DNA of 64,000 nt, from the NCBI RefSeq assembly GCF_964355755.1, contig NC_092677.1:14156601-14220600 (forward strand), in the 5' to 3' direction. Under the pieces are notes generated by a model, which saw only the letters and a list, made by a program, of their open reading frames with translations, was not told the DNA's origin and ran no database searches. Each line of letters opens with the position of its first letter. Within the stretch, counting starts at the first letter, position 1. Shown here in pieces: positions 52,793 through 63,327 of the stretch. The stretch is from Antedon mediterranea. Taxonomy: Eukaryota; Echinodermata; Crinoidea; Comatulida; Antedonidae. Position numbers and translations under genes: made by a program.

Positions 52793-54719
52793 CAGGCCCG
52801 TAGCCAGAATGCATCAGAGGGGGGTTTTCTTGACACCAAGTATTTTGCGAGCGCAGTGAGCAACTGTAGGCTGGGGGGCCAGGGGGCCGCCAAGGGCCCC
52901 CGGTCGGGGTCCAGGGGGCGAAGCCCCCTGGAAGCTTTGGCTCTCAGAGCAATTTTGGTTGTTTTAATAAGCTTACAGAGACATTTTTTACCTACTAAAA
53001 TCTGGGTTATGCAGAGAAATTATATAGTAGGCCTACAGTATGGAAGTTAGTAGTACTGATCATGAAATACAGCTTTATTGTTGCAAAAAAGTATATTATA
53101 TTAGGCCCTTAAGTAATTTCTTATCCTATAAACATAAAAAACAAATAGTACCGTATATTTCGGTGTACAAGTCGCACCTGTGTATAAGACGCACCCATAA
53201 CGGAGACTGAAATATTAGTATTTTTTATGTAGTCGATGCATAAGACGCACTTATTTCTAGGCCGAAATATAAACATTTTACAATCAAAACAATGGTATTT
53301 TAATAATAAAATAACGATATTTGAGACATATTAGAATCAAATGATATAATTTTGTTTGATTGCCTTTATTACATCGTAATCAGTCTCTACTTCAACTGAA
53401 CGTTCAATGAAAAGGGAAATCCCCATATTGTTTCAGTTACGATGCACTGTGTGGGTAGGGCTAGCGCTGCCTAAGTCTATTTAAGTAACTTTAATTTCAT
53501 ATTATTTAAATTTATACCTTCTTATTGTGTGTATGACCATTATAAAATCAATCCAAATGATGTTCAGTTTTTTGGGCTGATAATGAACCAGGAATATCAT
53601 GTTGGGTAGGCCTGTATGAAAATCTTTCCTATTTCCATGCATGCATTACAGCAATATGAGGAGAGAGCACTAACCATGTGCTCCTTGCCTGGTGGCCAGC
53701 ACTGTTGGCCATATACACTATAAGATTAGGGGAAGCTACTTAACACAATAACAACACACTCTTTTAGATATCGCTTGACATACGAACTATTGACTACATG
53801 ATTATAAAATTATGTGATTGTTGACATAGAGATGTAATAAAAATAAACCACCGTGATCAAGGGAAATAGTTATTGTGTAAATAAAATGTGACACCACCGT
53901 AATTAATGGACTCTTCCATAAATGTGTTGCGCTGTGATGATGCTGCATGCTGCTAGAATACACACCCGCGAGTTCAGAGAGTATTGCTAGGCCTGGGTAG
54001 AATATCCAATGCGTACTGTAATATTAATTAATACAGTCGAGGATGACAATTTACCTTAACTAAAAATTCAATAAACAGTAATCCTTATTACCACACTGTG
54101 GTTAGACAGGAGTGAGTAACTAGCTAGGCCTACATTGCAGAGTAGTAGGCCTACACTATTTTTAATTAATTTAAGTATTAGTAGGTAATTAAATTAATTA
54201 GGGTTACATTTAGAGGTCAAATTTGCGTGTCAAAAGTGCGTCTTATACACCGAAATATACGGTAGGCCTACGTACACGTACCGATTTAACTCAGCATCAT
54301 TTTTATTCAAGTTTAAACAGTGAAATTCTTTGGTTTAATGAAAAATATTTCCAGGAAAAAAATAAAAATCCCCAAAAAGATTGAACTGAACTGAACGTGA
54401 TCTTGTGCGTTCCGAAGCCCGGCCGAAGCACGCGATTGGTCAGTCCATTTTTCTGTCATATTTATAACCATCATCTCTCAACAATCTCTCGATCTCACGC
54501 TCAGCAGTGACTTTGACATCGGACAATCTGTATATTCGATCGATTTAAACATAGTCAATAGAAGTAAAATGACCAAAAAATCTGCTATAATTGATAATTA
54601 ATTGCACGATTTTGGAAGTGGGGCCTTTGTTTTTCAAGGGGGGTTCGCTGGTAAAAGGGGGTTCGCGCAAAAGGGGGGGTTCGCCCGAACCCCAAAAAAC
54701 CCCCCTGGCTACGGGCCTG
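52793..54719. mobile_element. DNA transposon with CAGGCCCGTAGCCAG termini, non-autonomous
   Basis: Perfect 15-bp terminal inverted repeats, CAGGCCCGTAGCCAG at 52793 and CTGGCTACGGGCCTG ending at 54719, are flanked by a direct repeat GAATT (52788-52792 and 54720-54724) consistent with a 5-bp target-site duplication. Subterminal DNA is very G/C-rich (GGGGGCGAAGCCCCC near 52915, GGGGTTCGC repeats near 54640-54690), in contrast to the AT-rich surroundings. No transposase frame is present. A second element occupies its centre. The superfamily cannot be assigned with confidence. Confidence 0.8.
53149..54264. mobile_element. Nested TIR element (CCGTATATTTCGGTGTA type)
   Basis: Inverted termini TACCGTATATTTCGGTGTA at 53149 and TACACCGAAATATACGGTA ending at 54264 match except for indel drift further in; the inner CGCACC/AAGTGCG words are also mirrored. 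The element is 1,116 bp, inserted inside the CAGGCCCG element and possibly flanked by TA. No transposase frame was seen. Confidence 0.75.
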
Positions 54720-54724
54720 GAATT

Positions 54725-56422
54725 GGTGTGTTAGTGCGTTTAGATCAATCAGTGGCCTACATTTAATCATCCTAATTCATCAGGCCATGGTTCAAATGGT
54801 CTTATTAACTCAAATAATTTGCAAGCACATTAATGCTTCTATGTTAATGTATATTTCATTTTAATATCAGGCTCAATTTTCGTTTCGTTTTAAAACTTTT
54901 AAAATTGGCAGGTGACTATGGCCTAGTATTACTATACACACATGGAACGAAAAAGCCCCGTCTATTAATAGTGTACAACATCGTTAGTATGTATAGGCAA
55001 GCAAAATTACACAACTAGAGGTATATTAATGTCGATCGACAAGTTAGATAATTGAGGAGGGATGGGGTTATGTATATATACAGTATCTAAGTACACAGGG
55101 TGGAGGCCCCCTACGGGTGGGTTTGGTATCGCCAACAACGATGTCCTGTCTACCCAGAGTTTTCCATCCTACTCCTGTCAACAATATAAATAAAGATAGA
55201 ATAATATTTGTTTAGGTTCACTGTTTCCCCTTTTTATACCTATTTACTCCAAACGCAAATTATCGTACCGATGCTACGCAGAACGCCTCCTTCCGGATGA
55301 ACACCGCTATTAAAGAAACTTCTTCGTGAAACGAAACCCGAAGGCGTCACGTAATCAGGTGTCTGTACGTACACCTCTGATACTTCATTGAAATTATTAC
55401 AAATTAGCATCAAAATAGGCCTAGAATGAGAATGCTTAGCGCAATGATTGATTTTTAATATTCAAGCTTTATTAACTGTTAATACAAATACAAACCTAAT
55501 ATTTCATTACGCATTATACACGTCAAAAGGATTTCTTGGTTCGTTACCAGTCATTTCACGTATTAATAATGCTTCTACTTTGTGTACGTTTCCTAATTAT
55601 TTGTATTGTGCTATTCAATAATTAGGCCTATTGTAATATACAAAATTAGAACGTGTGCCAACGTTCGTGAAAATAGCTTAATTAAACAATTCGAAATGCT
55701 GCGAATTTCTCTCAAACTGATCTCAGATTAATAGAAAAAGTATAATTGCATAACCACGTTGAAAGGCACATTTTTAGATTGCATGAATGAAAGATGGAAT
55801 GGTCATATCATTTTGTAGTGTTGAGCTGTGAGCTGTAGCAGTGCAAACACTTTACTTTACCTCTTACATCCTAGAACATACATTATTATAAATTTCATTA
55901 TCACAGTAAACCACAAGAATAAACTCAATGTGTTTAAAGCTTTAATTTTCTTAGAATTGTGCATGTTTTAGATAATACAATGTAGGTTAAAGGGTAGGCC
56001 TAGTTAGAAAAGCAGATGGGTGAAAACATTAGGATGTTCAATGTCTCGCATGTTGTTCAATTTTACATCTCTTAAAACTGTCATTTCCAGCGATTATTAA
56101 TTTATTATATCGTACGTGTCCAAATTTGGGCCTAGGACCTACGACCAAGCTCTGTTTCAACAAGTTGTATTTTATTTACCATAAAATAAATTTCATACGA
56201 TGACATTTTTTACCTTGTTGAATTAACTTCATAAACCAAGTAATGTTTTTACAGAATGTTGTTAAAATATACATGTAAAATAATAGGGCAATTAAATGAC
56301 ACATTAACTATTTAGTGGATGTGTAAAATCTTTCCTGGAAATAGCAGTGTTTGCTTTTAAACACGCGCACTTTATCGTCTTGTTACATCCGAAACCTTAT
56401 TACATAAACAAAAGTAATACGT
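54725..56422. other. Intergenic DNA, no gene recognised
   Basis: AT-rich DNA with no supported exon and scattered AGGCCTA words. The right side is presumably the 3' UTR and flank of the gene at 56423-57624. Confidence 0.45.
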
Positions 56423-57624
56423 TTAGATATACGTTTCTACGTCACTGGAACTTGTGATACCCGTATGGCGGTTTTGTTTAAAGTCATATTGTTCATCACT
56501 AATTATTAGGTACTTTGCCATTACTGATTCATAACTCGGTGGAGGCTCAGTATCTGACGAGGAAGTGCCTTCCTCAGTCGACCTCTCGTTCCTTCCACCC
56601 TCCATACATTTTTCATAAGAGGGGGGATCTAGTTCCAAAGACATTGTTTGATTGTGTATTCCTCTAGTAGCTATAAAGTTGTCGATGGATGCTGTGTCAT
56701 CCAAGTTTTTAAATAATTGTCTTGATATTTTCCTCCAAAGAAATCTTAAAAACATAAGAATCGGCAAAAGGAAAAAAGCAAATAAACCGAATATTCCTTC
56801 CATAGAATTAGTGTTCGTTATAGCTTGTTCTGTAGGATAAAAAAAACAGGAAGTAGTGATGTTTGAGCATGCGTATTACTGAAAACTAAACTGCAGACGA
56901 CATTGGAGATGTAATAATAGAAAATAATTTCCTAGGAGGTTTCAAAACATTTACGGATTTAAAGAACATGGTGCTGAAGTAAAAGAACAAACATACCTGT
57001 GTTTTATACATAATGGTATTTCGAGCCTTACGTCGTTCATAATAGGATTGGTGGAGAAAAAACATTAAACTTTAGGCCTATGGCAAGCTGAAAAAGACGC
57101 AATACCTAGATTTTTTTCAGAAAAAATTTACCTATGCTGAACTCCCCATGCTCAAACCTGCCAGCTTACTTGCTTTGAGGCATACTTACTATTATTACAG
57201 AAGACAAAGTCTCCAGATAAACCAGCACCAGTTGCAATTCCAACATATCGCGTATCAAATGCATACATGTCTGTCCAGGACAACAATATAGTTCCATTAA
57301 AGTGACCAAATTCTAATCTTCCTGATTTCAATTTCACCCAGAACTCTTTGTATTCGTTGGCCTCAAGTAACCGGTAACGCGTTGTTATTGACTTCTCGTC
57401 ATCACATTGGCGACACCTTCTTATTGCGAGTGTGTTAGCTTGTTCTGAGTTCCCGATGGCAATCTCATACTGATTCGTAGTGTCATGTGCCACAGGAGAC
57501 AATGTGACGTAGGCGTATTTCATAACTTTGACTTTAAAATGAAAGTTTATGTTATCTTGATCGTCTAACATATCCATGGGGTATTTATACTTGCCCATTA
57601 TACCTGTTTTGTAATTGCTGCACT
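56423..57624 (-). CDS. FAMeT-like domain receptor-like protein, copy 1 (5' partial)
   Basis: Two minus-strand exons are visible. Exon 57624-57190 encodes 145 residues of a Methyltransf_FA (farnesoic acid O-methyltransferase-like) domain. Landmarks are FHFKVKVMKYAYVTLSP, YEIAIGN, EFWVKLKSGRLEFGH, LLSWTDMYAFDTRYVGIATG and GDFVFC. Exon 56829-56423 encodes a short linker, a transmembrane segment (GIFGLFAFFLLPILMFLRFL), a basic stop-transfer RKISRQ, and a tail with LDPPSYEKCME and EPPPSYESVMA. It ends SSSDVETYI. The domain exon can begin and end in phase 1 (symmetric). Despite the domain name, such ectodomains are found in many invertebrate extracellular proteins and need not be methyltransferases. 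PPxY motifs bind WW domains (for example NEDD4-type ubiquitin ligases), and -ETYI fits a class I PDZ ligand. The signal peptide and other 5' exons were not located. It is paralogous to 63328-64000. Confidence 0.8.
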
Positions 57625-59278
57625 CTATATAAAGATCAATGATATTTGTAAACAATTTCTACCGTGGTACTATTAAACTTGTATTCTCTCATATTACATA
57701 ATAATAGACTTATTACAACATATTCAGGGATAGGTATACATATCGAAAAAGTTGTTACTATAGGATTGAAAAAACCCCTATTACAACATTCAATTCAAAA
57801 TATGTACTATACTTGACACTAAAGTTAAAGCTGCTTCGGTATGGGGACATTTTAAATATACATATACGTTTGGATTAAGTGGAAGCAGCTGGAGGAAAGC
57901 CAATTGATGAAACACGTACAATACTGGAAGAGTATTAATAGAAAATTGTTATGCTATAAGATGTCAATATACAAGCGTCACTTCATAGATCGCTTTCACG
58001 TGTGGGATCTTGGTTCGCTCGGACAAAAAAAAAACAAGTAAACACAAGTTAAAAGGAAACATCCGGATATAATACATGTTTAGCAAAACATTTCTACGAA
58101 TTCTCAAATTATAGTTCTGAAATAACAACCGCTTAGAACGTAGCCAGGTATGGCTTGAAAGTTTGTGCACGGTTTGGACTAAAGTCTTTAAGAGATTAAC
58201 TGGTCTTTGTACGGTAATAATCAGTAGGCCTAGATATTGTGCAATTATAAGTAAAAGCCTAGTCTAGGCCTAAGAGTATTTACATTATAAGAGATTATCT
58301 AACTTACTAACCTGAGCTGCGTGACAAAGAAAATAAGGTTGTTAAGCAAATAAAACAAAGCTGACATATGTGTCCAGGACTCATCATTAGACTCAATGTA
58401 GGCCTAGCCATGTTTTGTTGACGTACTCATGTCCATGTATATACCCTTCGGTGTTCGTTATGATGTTACTGCAGCAATTGATAATATGTATTAAAATGTA
58501 GGTGGAGTAAACTAACTGCATCGATTCAATAGCTCGATGTACATATATTCATGAATAATATAATAAAATCAATTTAATGACGGCATTTCTTGTTTTGAAT
58601 AATATAGAAATCAATATTTGGAAACTTCAACTATGAGCCTGTTACGCATATAATAACACTGGAATGAACTTTCAATAGTTTAATACGTAAATGATATGGT
58701 CTGGATCATACACAGACTCCATCGTTCCCATCCGTTTTCTTCCCGGGGAAAATTATACTAATAATTCTAAACAATTAAAGAAAGTATCACTAGATTTTGA
58801 GTATGTGTAACTTCGTTATTTCACAGTTGAATGACGTAATTCTGAAAGAAAATACTGTATAATGAACAGCATTTATCTAAATTAATAAAGATTATAATCG
58901 CTCTCAATTACATCAAAGATCAGAAGTTAAGTCGGGTTTAAAGTATATTATGATAATATGTAACCTTGTCTACGGCTTGAGGCAAATGCAATGTTAATAT
59001 GCAGTTTAGAAGTATTTATGAGTTCGGTTCATGCCTAAAAGGTTTGGATGTGAATTTTGTGACGTAATCTCCTAAAAGGACCACTTTGTGTTTGTGCTAA
59101 GAAACCTAATGGATCTATCAGCATTTCATTGGTAAATTGTGATTTACAGAAAGCAATCACTAAGTGCAAACTTCTTTTCAATTCACCATTATGAGGAGTA
59201 AGACAAAAGTTTACAAGTGCGAAATATATTTCATTCGGGTTTGACGTGTATGAAGTAAACACTCCATAATTACCCGTT
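57625..59278. other. Upstream DNA of FAMeT-like copy 1, no exon assigned
   Basis: Likely intron and/or 5' flank of the gene at 56423-57624. Small minus-strand frames at 57964-58170 and 59035-59262 show no recognisable domain or matching splice phase that I could verify. Confidence 0.4.
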
Positions 59279-59420
59279 AAGCTTGGTTCCCACTAGGATG
59301 CAATGCAAGGACGTAAACGCAACGCAAGCGTGTTGACCAATGACAAGCGACTGTTCGAATAATCCACCACTTACGTTGCGTTACGTCCTTGTGTTGCGTC
59401 TCTAGTAGGAACCAAGCATT
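59279..59420. mobile_element. Foldback MITE, family A copy 2
   Basis: AAGCTTGGTTCCCACTA at 59279 and CTAGTAGGAACCAAGC near the right end form inverted termini. The interior shares CAAGGACGTAA, TTGACCAATGACAAGCG and TGTTCGAATAATCCA with the copy at 21218-21373. It is about 142 bp and non-coding. Confidence 0.8.
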
Positions 59421-60452
59421 AGGAACGGATTACCATTGGATGCAGTATGATCCAGACATAAGCGACTCTGTTCACGATGAATTTCAGGATCCTCCTAGTC
59501 GTAGAGGAGAGCATCTAAGGTATTGCCATCGGCTATGCTAATTGAGTTATTTATCTATTTAACTGTGTATATGAAAAATAATAAATAATTTAAAAAAATA
59601 TATGTGAAGCACATAAATGCAATAGTGACATGACGTACTCAATATTGAGGACGGTTATCAAGTAACGAGAAGTAAATGACGTTTTGTCTATTGTGACAAA
59701 TACTAAAAATCGGAATTTCGTTTATTTTGTCTACAAATTAAATTACATACTATGATAAATCATAAACAATTGTTCAAGTCTGAAAGTGAAATAAAAAAAT
59801 ATTTGACGCACCTTTGTCCAAAATGGCGCTCCGTATCTTGTAACCAATATTTAGTAATCAAACAAGTATCGTAACAAATATGTACGCAATGGATTTTTAT
59901 ATTTAACTTATACGCGTTAAATCAAATGTCAGACGGTTTAGATTGAGATTAGTGAGTGAGATTTATGTGTAAATGCAGTCTTAAGTATATTGATGGATTC
60001 ACACCAGTGCGTGTATGTATCAATCCTGTGTGATTCCTGATCATTTAGAAAATCGCATGACACCTATACCAAAGGTTAATCTTCGTTTCAATATATTTTA
60101 CCTGTAGGGCAATTTACTCTTCAAATATTTTAAAAGAACTAATGGACAAGCGTGTTATTTCGTCAATGAAAGACAACGTATGTATGTATGTATGTATGTA
60201 TGTATAGCTAGCTATCATGTCCTGTCCGTCTCTATAGTATTATTCATAATGCATTTTGTTTTAGATTCGCCCATTGCCCGTTTATTATCATCGGACACAA
60301 TTTCCACGCATAACCACAATGCTATTGTATAATATACTCCGTGGTACTGATATAATTTCTAGTATTAGGCCCACTCATTTATTTTTAGATAAACAATTAT
60401 TAGAAATGTCTTGGTTGAGACGATAAAAGGAATTCATCCATTGGCAAAACGC
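59421..60452. other. Intergenic DNA with (GTAT)n microsatellite
   Basis: No gene is recognised. A (GTAT)n run of about seven units lies at 60179-60205. Confidence 0.6.
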
Positions 60453-60746
60453 ACTACATCGTCTGCTTACTACACTACATCGTCTGCTTACTACACTACA
60501 TCGTCTGCTTACTACACTACATCGTCTGCTTACTACACTACATCGTCTGCTTACTACACTACATCGTCTGCTTACTACACTACATCGTCTGCTTACTACA
60601 CTACATCGTCTGCTTACTACACTACATCGTCTGCTTACTACACTACATCGTCTGCTTACTACACTACATCGTCTGCTTACTACACTACATCGTCTGCTTA
60701 CTACACTACATCGTCTGCTTACTACACTACATCGTCTGCTTACTAC
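60453..60746. repeat. 21-bp minisatellite, 14 units
   Basis: Fourteen essentially identical tandem copies of a 21-bp unit (ACTACATCGTCTGCTTACT plus two bases). Both strands are open because 21 is a multiple of three: TTSSAYY repeats on plus and CSVVSRR repeats on minus. No start context, splice site or homology supports translation, and the near-perfect identity points to recent expansion. Confidence 0.9.
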
Positions 60747-60780
60747 ACTAGATACACACACCATTTTTATTTCTAAAAAT

Positions 60781-61440
60781 GTCTACATTTTTGCACCTGT
60801 ATAAAACAGATAGATACTACATTTGCTATATCGGTTTGTTTGCATACACACTGTGTTTTCCCACCACCCAATTAATAATTAACACAGTTAAAACATTATA
60901 AATGGAAGACATTATTATGAATCCCTTATTCTTATAATTGTAAAGCCATTCATAACCATAACCATTGATGTTTAATGTTGCAAAAAAAGGTATGAATTAA
61001 CAATCAGCACCAAAGAAACGAAAAAAAAAACCACTAATATTATTGGAATAAAATTGTCAGACAATAGTATTAATATACAAATGTTGATGATAAGGAAGGG
61101 GAGAATTTTCGTTATTTTTGTATAATCCACTATCCATAGATTTGTTTCCGGTGGGGTCATTCCGGTGGTAAATTGGGCAGTACGCCGGTAGACAATCCCT
61201 TTTCGAAGAGTGTACTGCGTTCTTTATTGTATGAGCCATGTTGCACACGGGACCAACGTCGTCGAACCGTGGACCAAATATTAGGGTCAGAATCGTTACA
61301 CAGATGACAAAAGTTTTCAAATTTTGAATATATGTTCACTAAGGCATATAGACTCGAAAAATCACGGTAGCACAAACAAATTGTTGGCTACGACCATATT
61401 TGGGGCATTTCAAAATGGCGGCCAAAACTAAACTATGGTT
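60781..61440. other. Non-coding DNA, no gene supported
   Basis: Overlapping minus-strand frames lie at 60972-61375; the one at 61057-61320 reads like a signal peptide but has no ATG. A CAAAATGGCGGCC word at 61411-61423 resembles a YY1-type promoter element, but no adjacent first exon could be confirmed. Confidence 0.35.
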
Positions 61441-61539
61441 TATATCTTTGTAGGGGTAGAAAGTTCGTATTAGTGTCAAAATGCTCAGAACATTATATTT
61501 CTATTCACTCTAATACAAAATGTTGTCAGAAAACAGCCG

Positions 61540-61905
61540 GAATCACAATTTCCGTAATTGTAACCTTTGACCCTAGTATGCTCATATCTTGATAACTACT
61601 TGTAGTAGAGACATACGATTGGGCTTAAATTATATATATACATATAATGTTAATATTTGGTCTAATGAAATATTTTGTCCTAAAGTGACCGGAAACTACA
61701 GTATTGACCCTTGACCTGATAGTCTAAACTTTCGGTAACCAATGGGCAATAAAATCGTAATATTGGGCTTAAATTATGCAAGACGTATATATTTATATTT
61801 GAACTAATGACTAAATTTGTTAATATTTTTTGGTGTAATTATTTTTTTGTCTTAAAGTGACCGGAAACCATACTGACCCTTGACCTGATAGTCTCACATT
61901 GACAC
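61540..61905. repeat. Degenerate repeats of about 171 bp
   Basis: AAAGTGACCGGAAAC followed by TGACCCTTGACCTGATAGTCT occurs at about 61683 and again at about 61854. ATTGGGCTTAAATTAT precedes each (about 61618 and 61763). A weaker partial unit with CCTTTGACCCTAGTATGC lies near 61563. Confidence 0.7.
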
Positions 61906-62109
61906 GGTTCAGCGCACAGTGGGTGTGATTTATAATAAACACATGACATATTTTCAAAAGTGATGCATTCTTTTTATTACACTGGTATTCAATTTCTATA
62001 ATATTGATACATATTGCCATAATACAATACAATAATGGTAATTTTACATATCCGGGTTGATGTGAGTTTGTTTTCTCGTCTCTTTCGGTTGTAAATGCAA
62101 ATTACAATA

Positions 62110-62395
62110 TCTATATTATAAGTGAGAGAGTTTGTCTGTCTGTTTGTTTGTCTGTTTGTTTTTGTTTGTTCGTTATACAAAATTTTGTTACTGCACATAA
62201 TCTTACATATGGGGTATCAAAATGACCGCAATTGTACCGGGAATGTTCTAAGCTATATTTCAACATCATCCGCCACATAGGATCCAAGTTAGGGACCAAA
62301 ATGTGGTCAAAACCCCCACTTTCGATGTTTGTTCGGTATACAAATTTCTGTATCTGCACGTAACCATACGTATGGGGTATCAAAATGATGGCAAT
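62110..62395 (+). mobile_element. Possible Helitron-like 5' end with an internal duplication
   Basis: TCTATATTATAAGTGAGAG followed by a run of TTTGTCTGT/TTTGTTTG units resembles the left ends of some Helitron-type elements. Behind it, a block containing TTACATATGGGGTATCAAAATGA (about 62203) recurs with changes at about 62367 (TACGTATGGGGTATCAAAATGA), a period of about 164 bp. No 3' hairpin with CTAR end was identified, so the class is a guess. Confidence 0.35.
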
Positions 62396-62399
62396 TTAC

Positions 62400-63090
62400 C
62401 ACGATTTACATATACTGTATATTATGTATTTTGCGATGCCTGTCACATGTATACATAGATAATTTACATAATAAATGATACAAATCAATGAACAGCATCA
62501 ACCTTTTCTCCTATGGTTGGTGAAATCCGTCCATTATTATAGGGTATTTTCTGTCCACTAGAGGGCGCTTGTTGTCCAATATAGGCTCGAGCCATATGAG
62601 AGGTGAGGCATTTTTTGTCCACTAAAATAGGAGCGCCATGCATGCTGTTACCAACCCCGCTCAACATTTAGATAAACCTCCAGGTGTGTCATGCTTAAAT
62701 ATAAAAAGGTACATTACTAAAAGTATACATACGTAGCTCTTAAAATTATTGTCTTATTCTAATTTTGACCCGAAATTACGAACCCTTATTACCAGGAATC
62801 AAGGGTCAAACTATTAAGTTAAGTATCATAAATATTGCAGCAATTCAGATCGATGATCCAATTACTCATAAATAAATAATTGTCTGCCAAGCATTTATAA
62901 TACAAATTTACATAACACGTTTCAGTTAAATATTATATCTATCTTTGTCAAATGTGCTGCTTGTTATTGATTATCAAATTAACATAATGCATGAATGTGT
63001 TTTAGCATTACATTACCATACCACATGGAAACCGTGATATAGGCGCTAAACAGTTAAAGACGAGTCATGTCCATCCTGAATGTTGTAAAC
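62400..63090. other. Intergenic DNA, nothing recognised
   Basis: No exon, RNA gene or clear mobile element was seen. Similarly spelled GACCC...CAAGGGTCAA words near 62767-62810 echo the degenerate 171-bp repeats to the left. Confidence 0.4.
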
Positions 63091-63094
63091 GACC

Positions 63095-63278
63095 AGTTAT
63101 TATAAGCTGCGCGTTATGGTAGGGTGGCCAACTCCTTCCTATGCCGCGTATCTCATCTCTAGTATATTTTAAACTAGGTACTCATTTACAGCTGAGTGGA
63201 CTATGGCTCTCTTCTAATCCGGGAATTGAATCCGGGTCTTTCTCTATGTTATTAGACTTGACTTACTGAGGCCACCTG
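63095..63278 (-). mobile_element. tRNA-derived SINE
   Basis: Read on the minus strand, the head carries an A-box-like TGGCCTCAGTAAGT and a B-box-like CCGGATTCAATTCCCGG. The body follows with CAGCTGTAAATGAGTACCT and GGAAGGAGTTGGCCACCC, a layout typical of invertebrate tRNA-derived SINEs. It lies about 50 bp beyond the 3' end of FAMeT-like copy 2. Confidence 0.6.
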
Positions 63279-63327
63279 ATGTATGCAATTTACAATCGCA
63301 CGCCATGTAACACCACAATCACTTATG

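Noticed and set aside
61057-61320. Minus-strand frame resembling a secreted peptide with a signal sequence, a candidate first exon of FAMeT-like copy 1
   Set aside because: It begins with TTG after an in-frame TGA and has no ATG, and no donor compatible with phase 1 was found.
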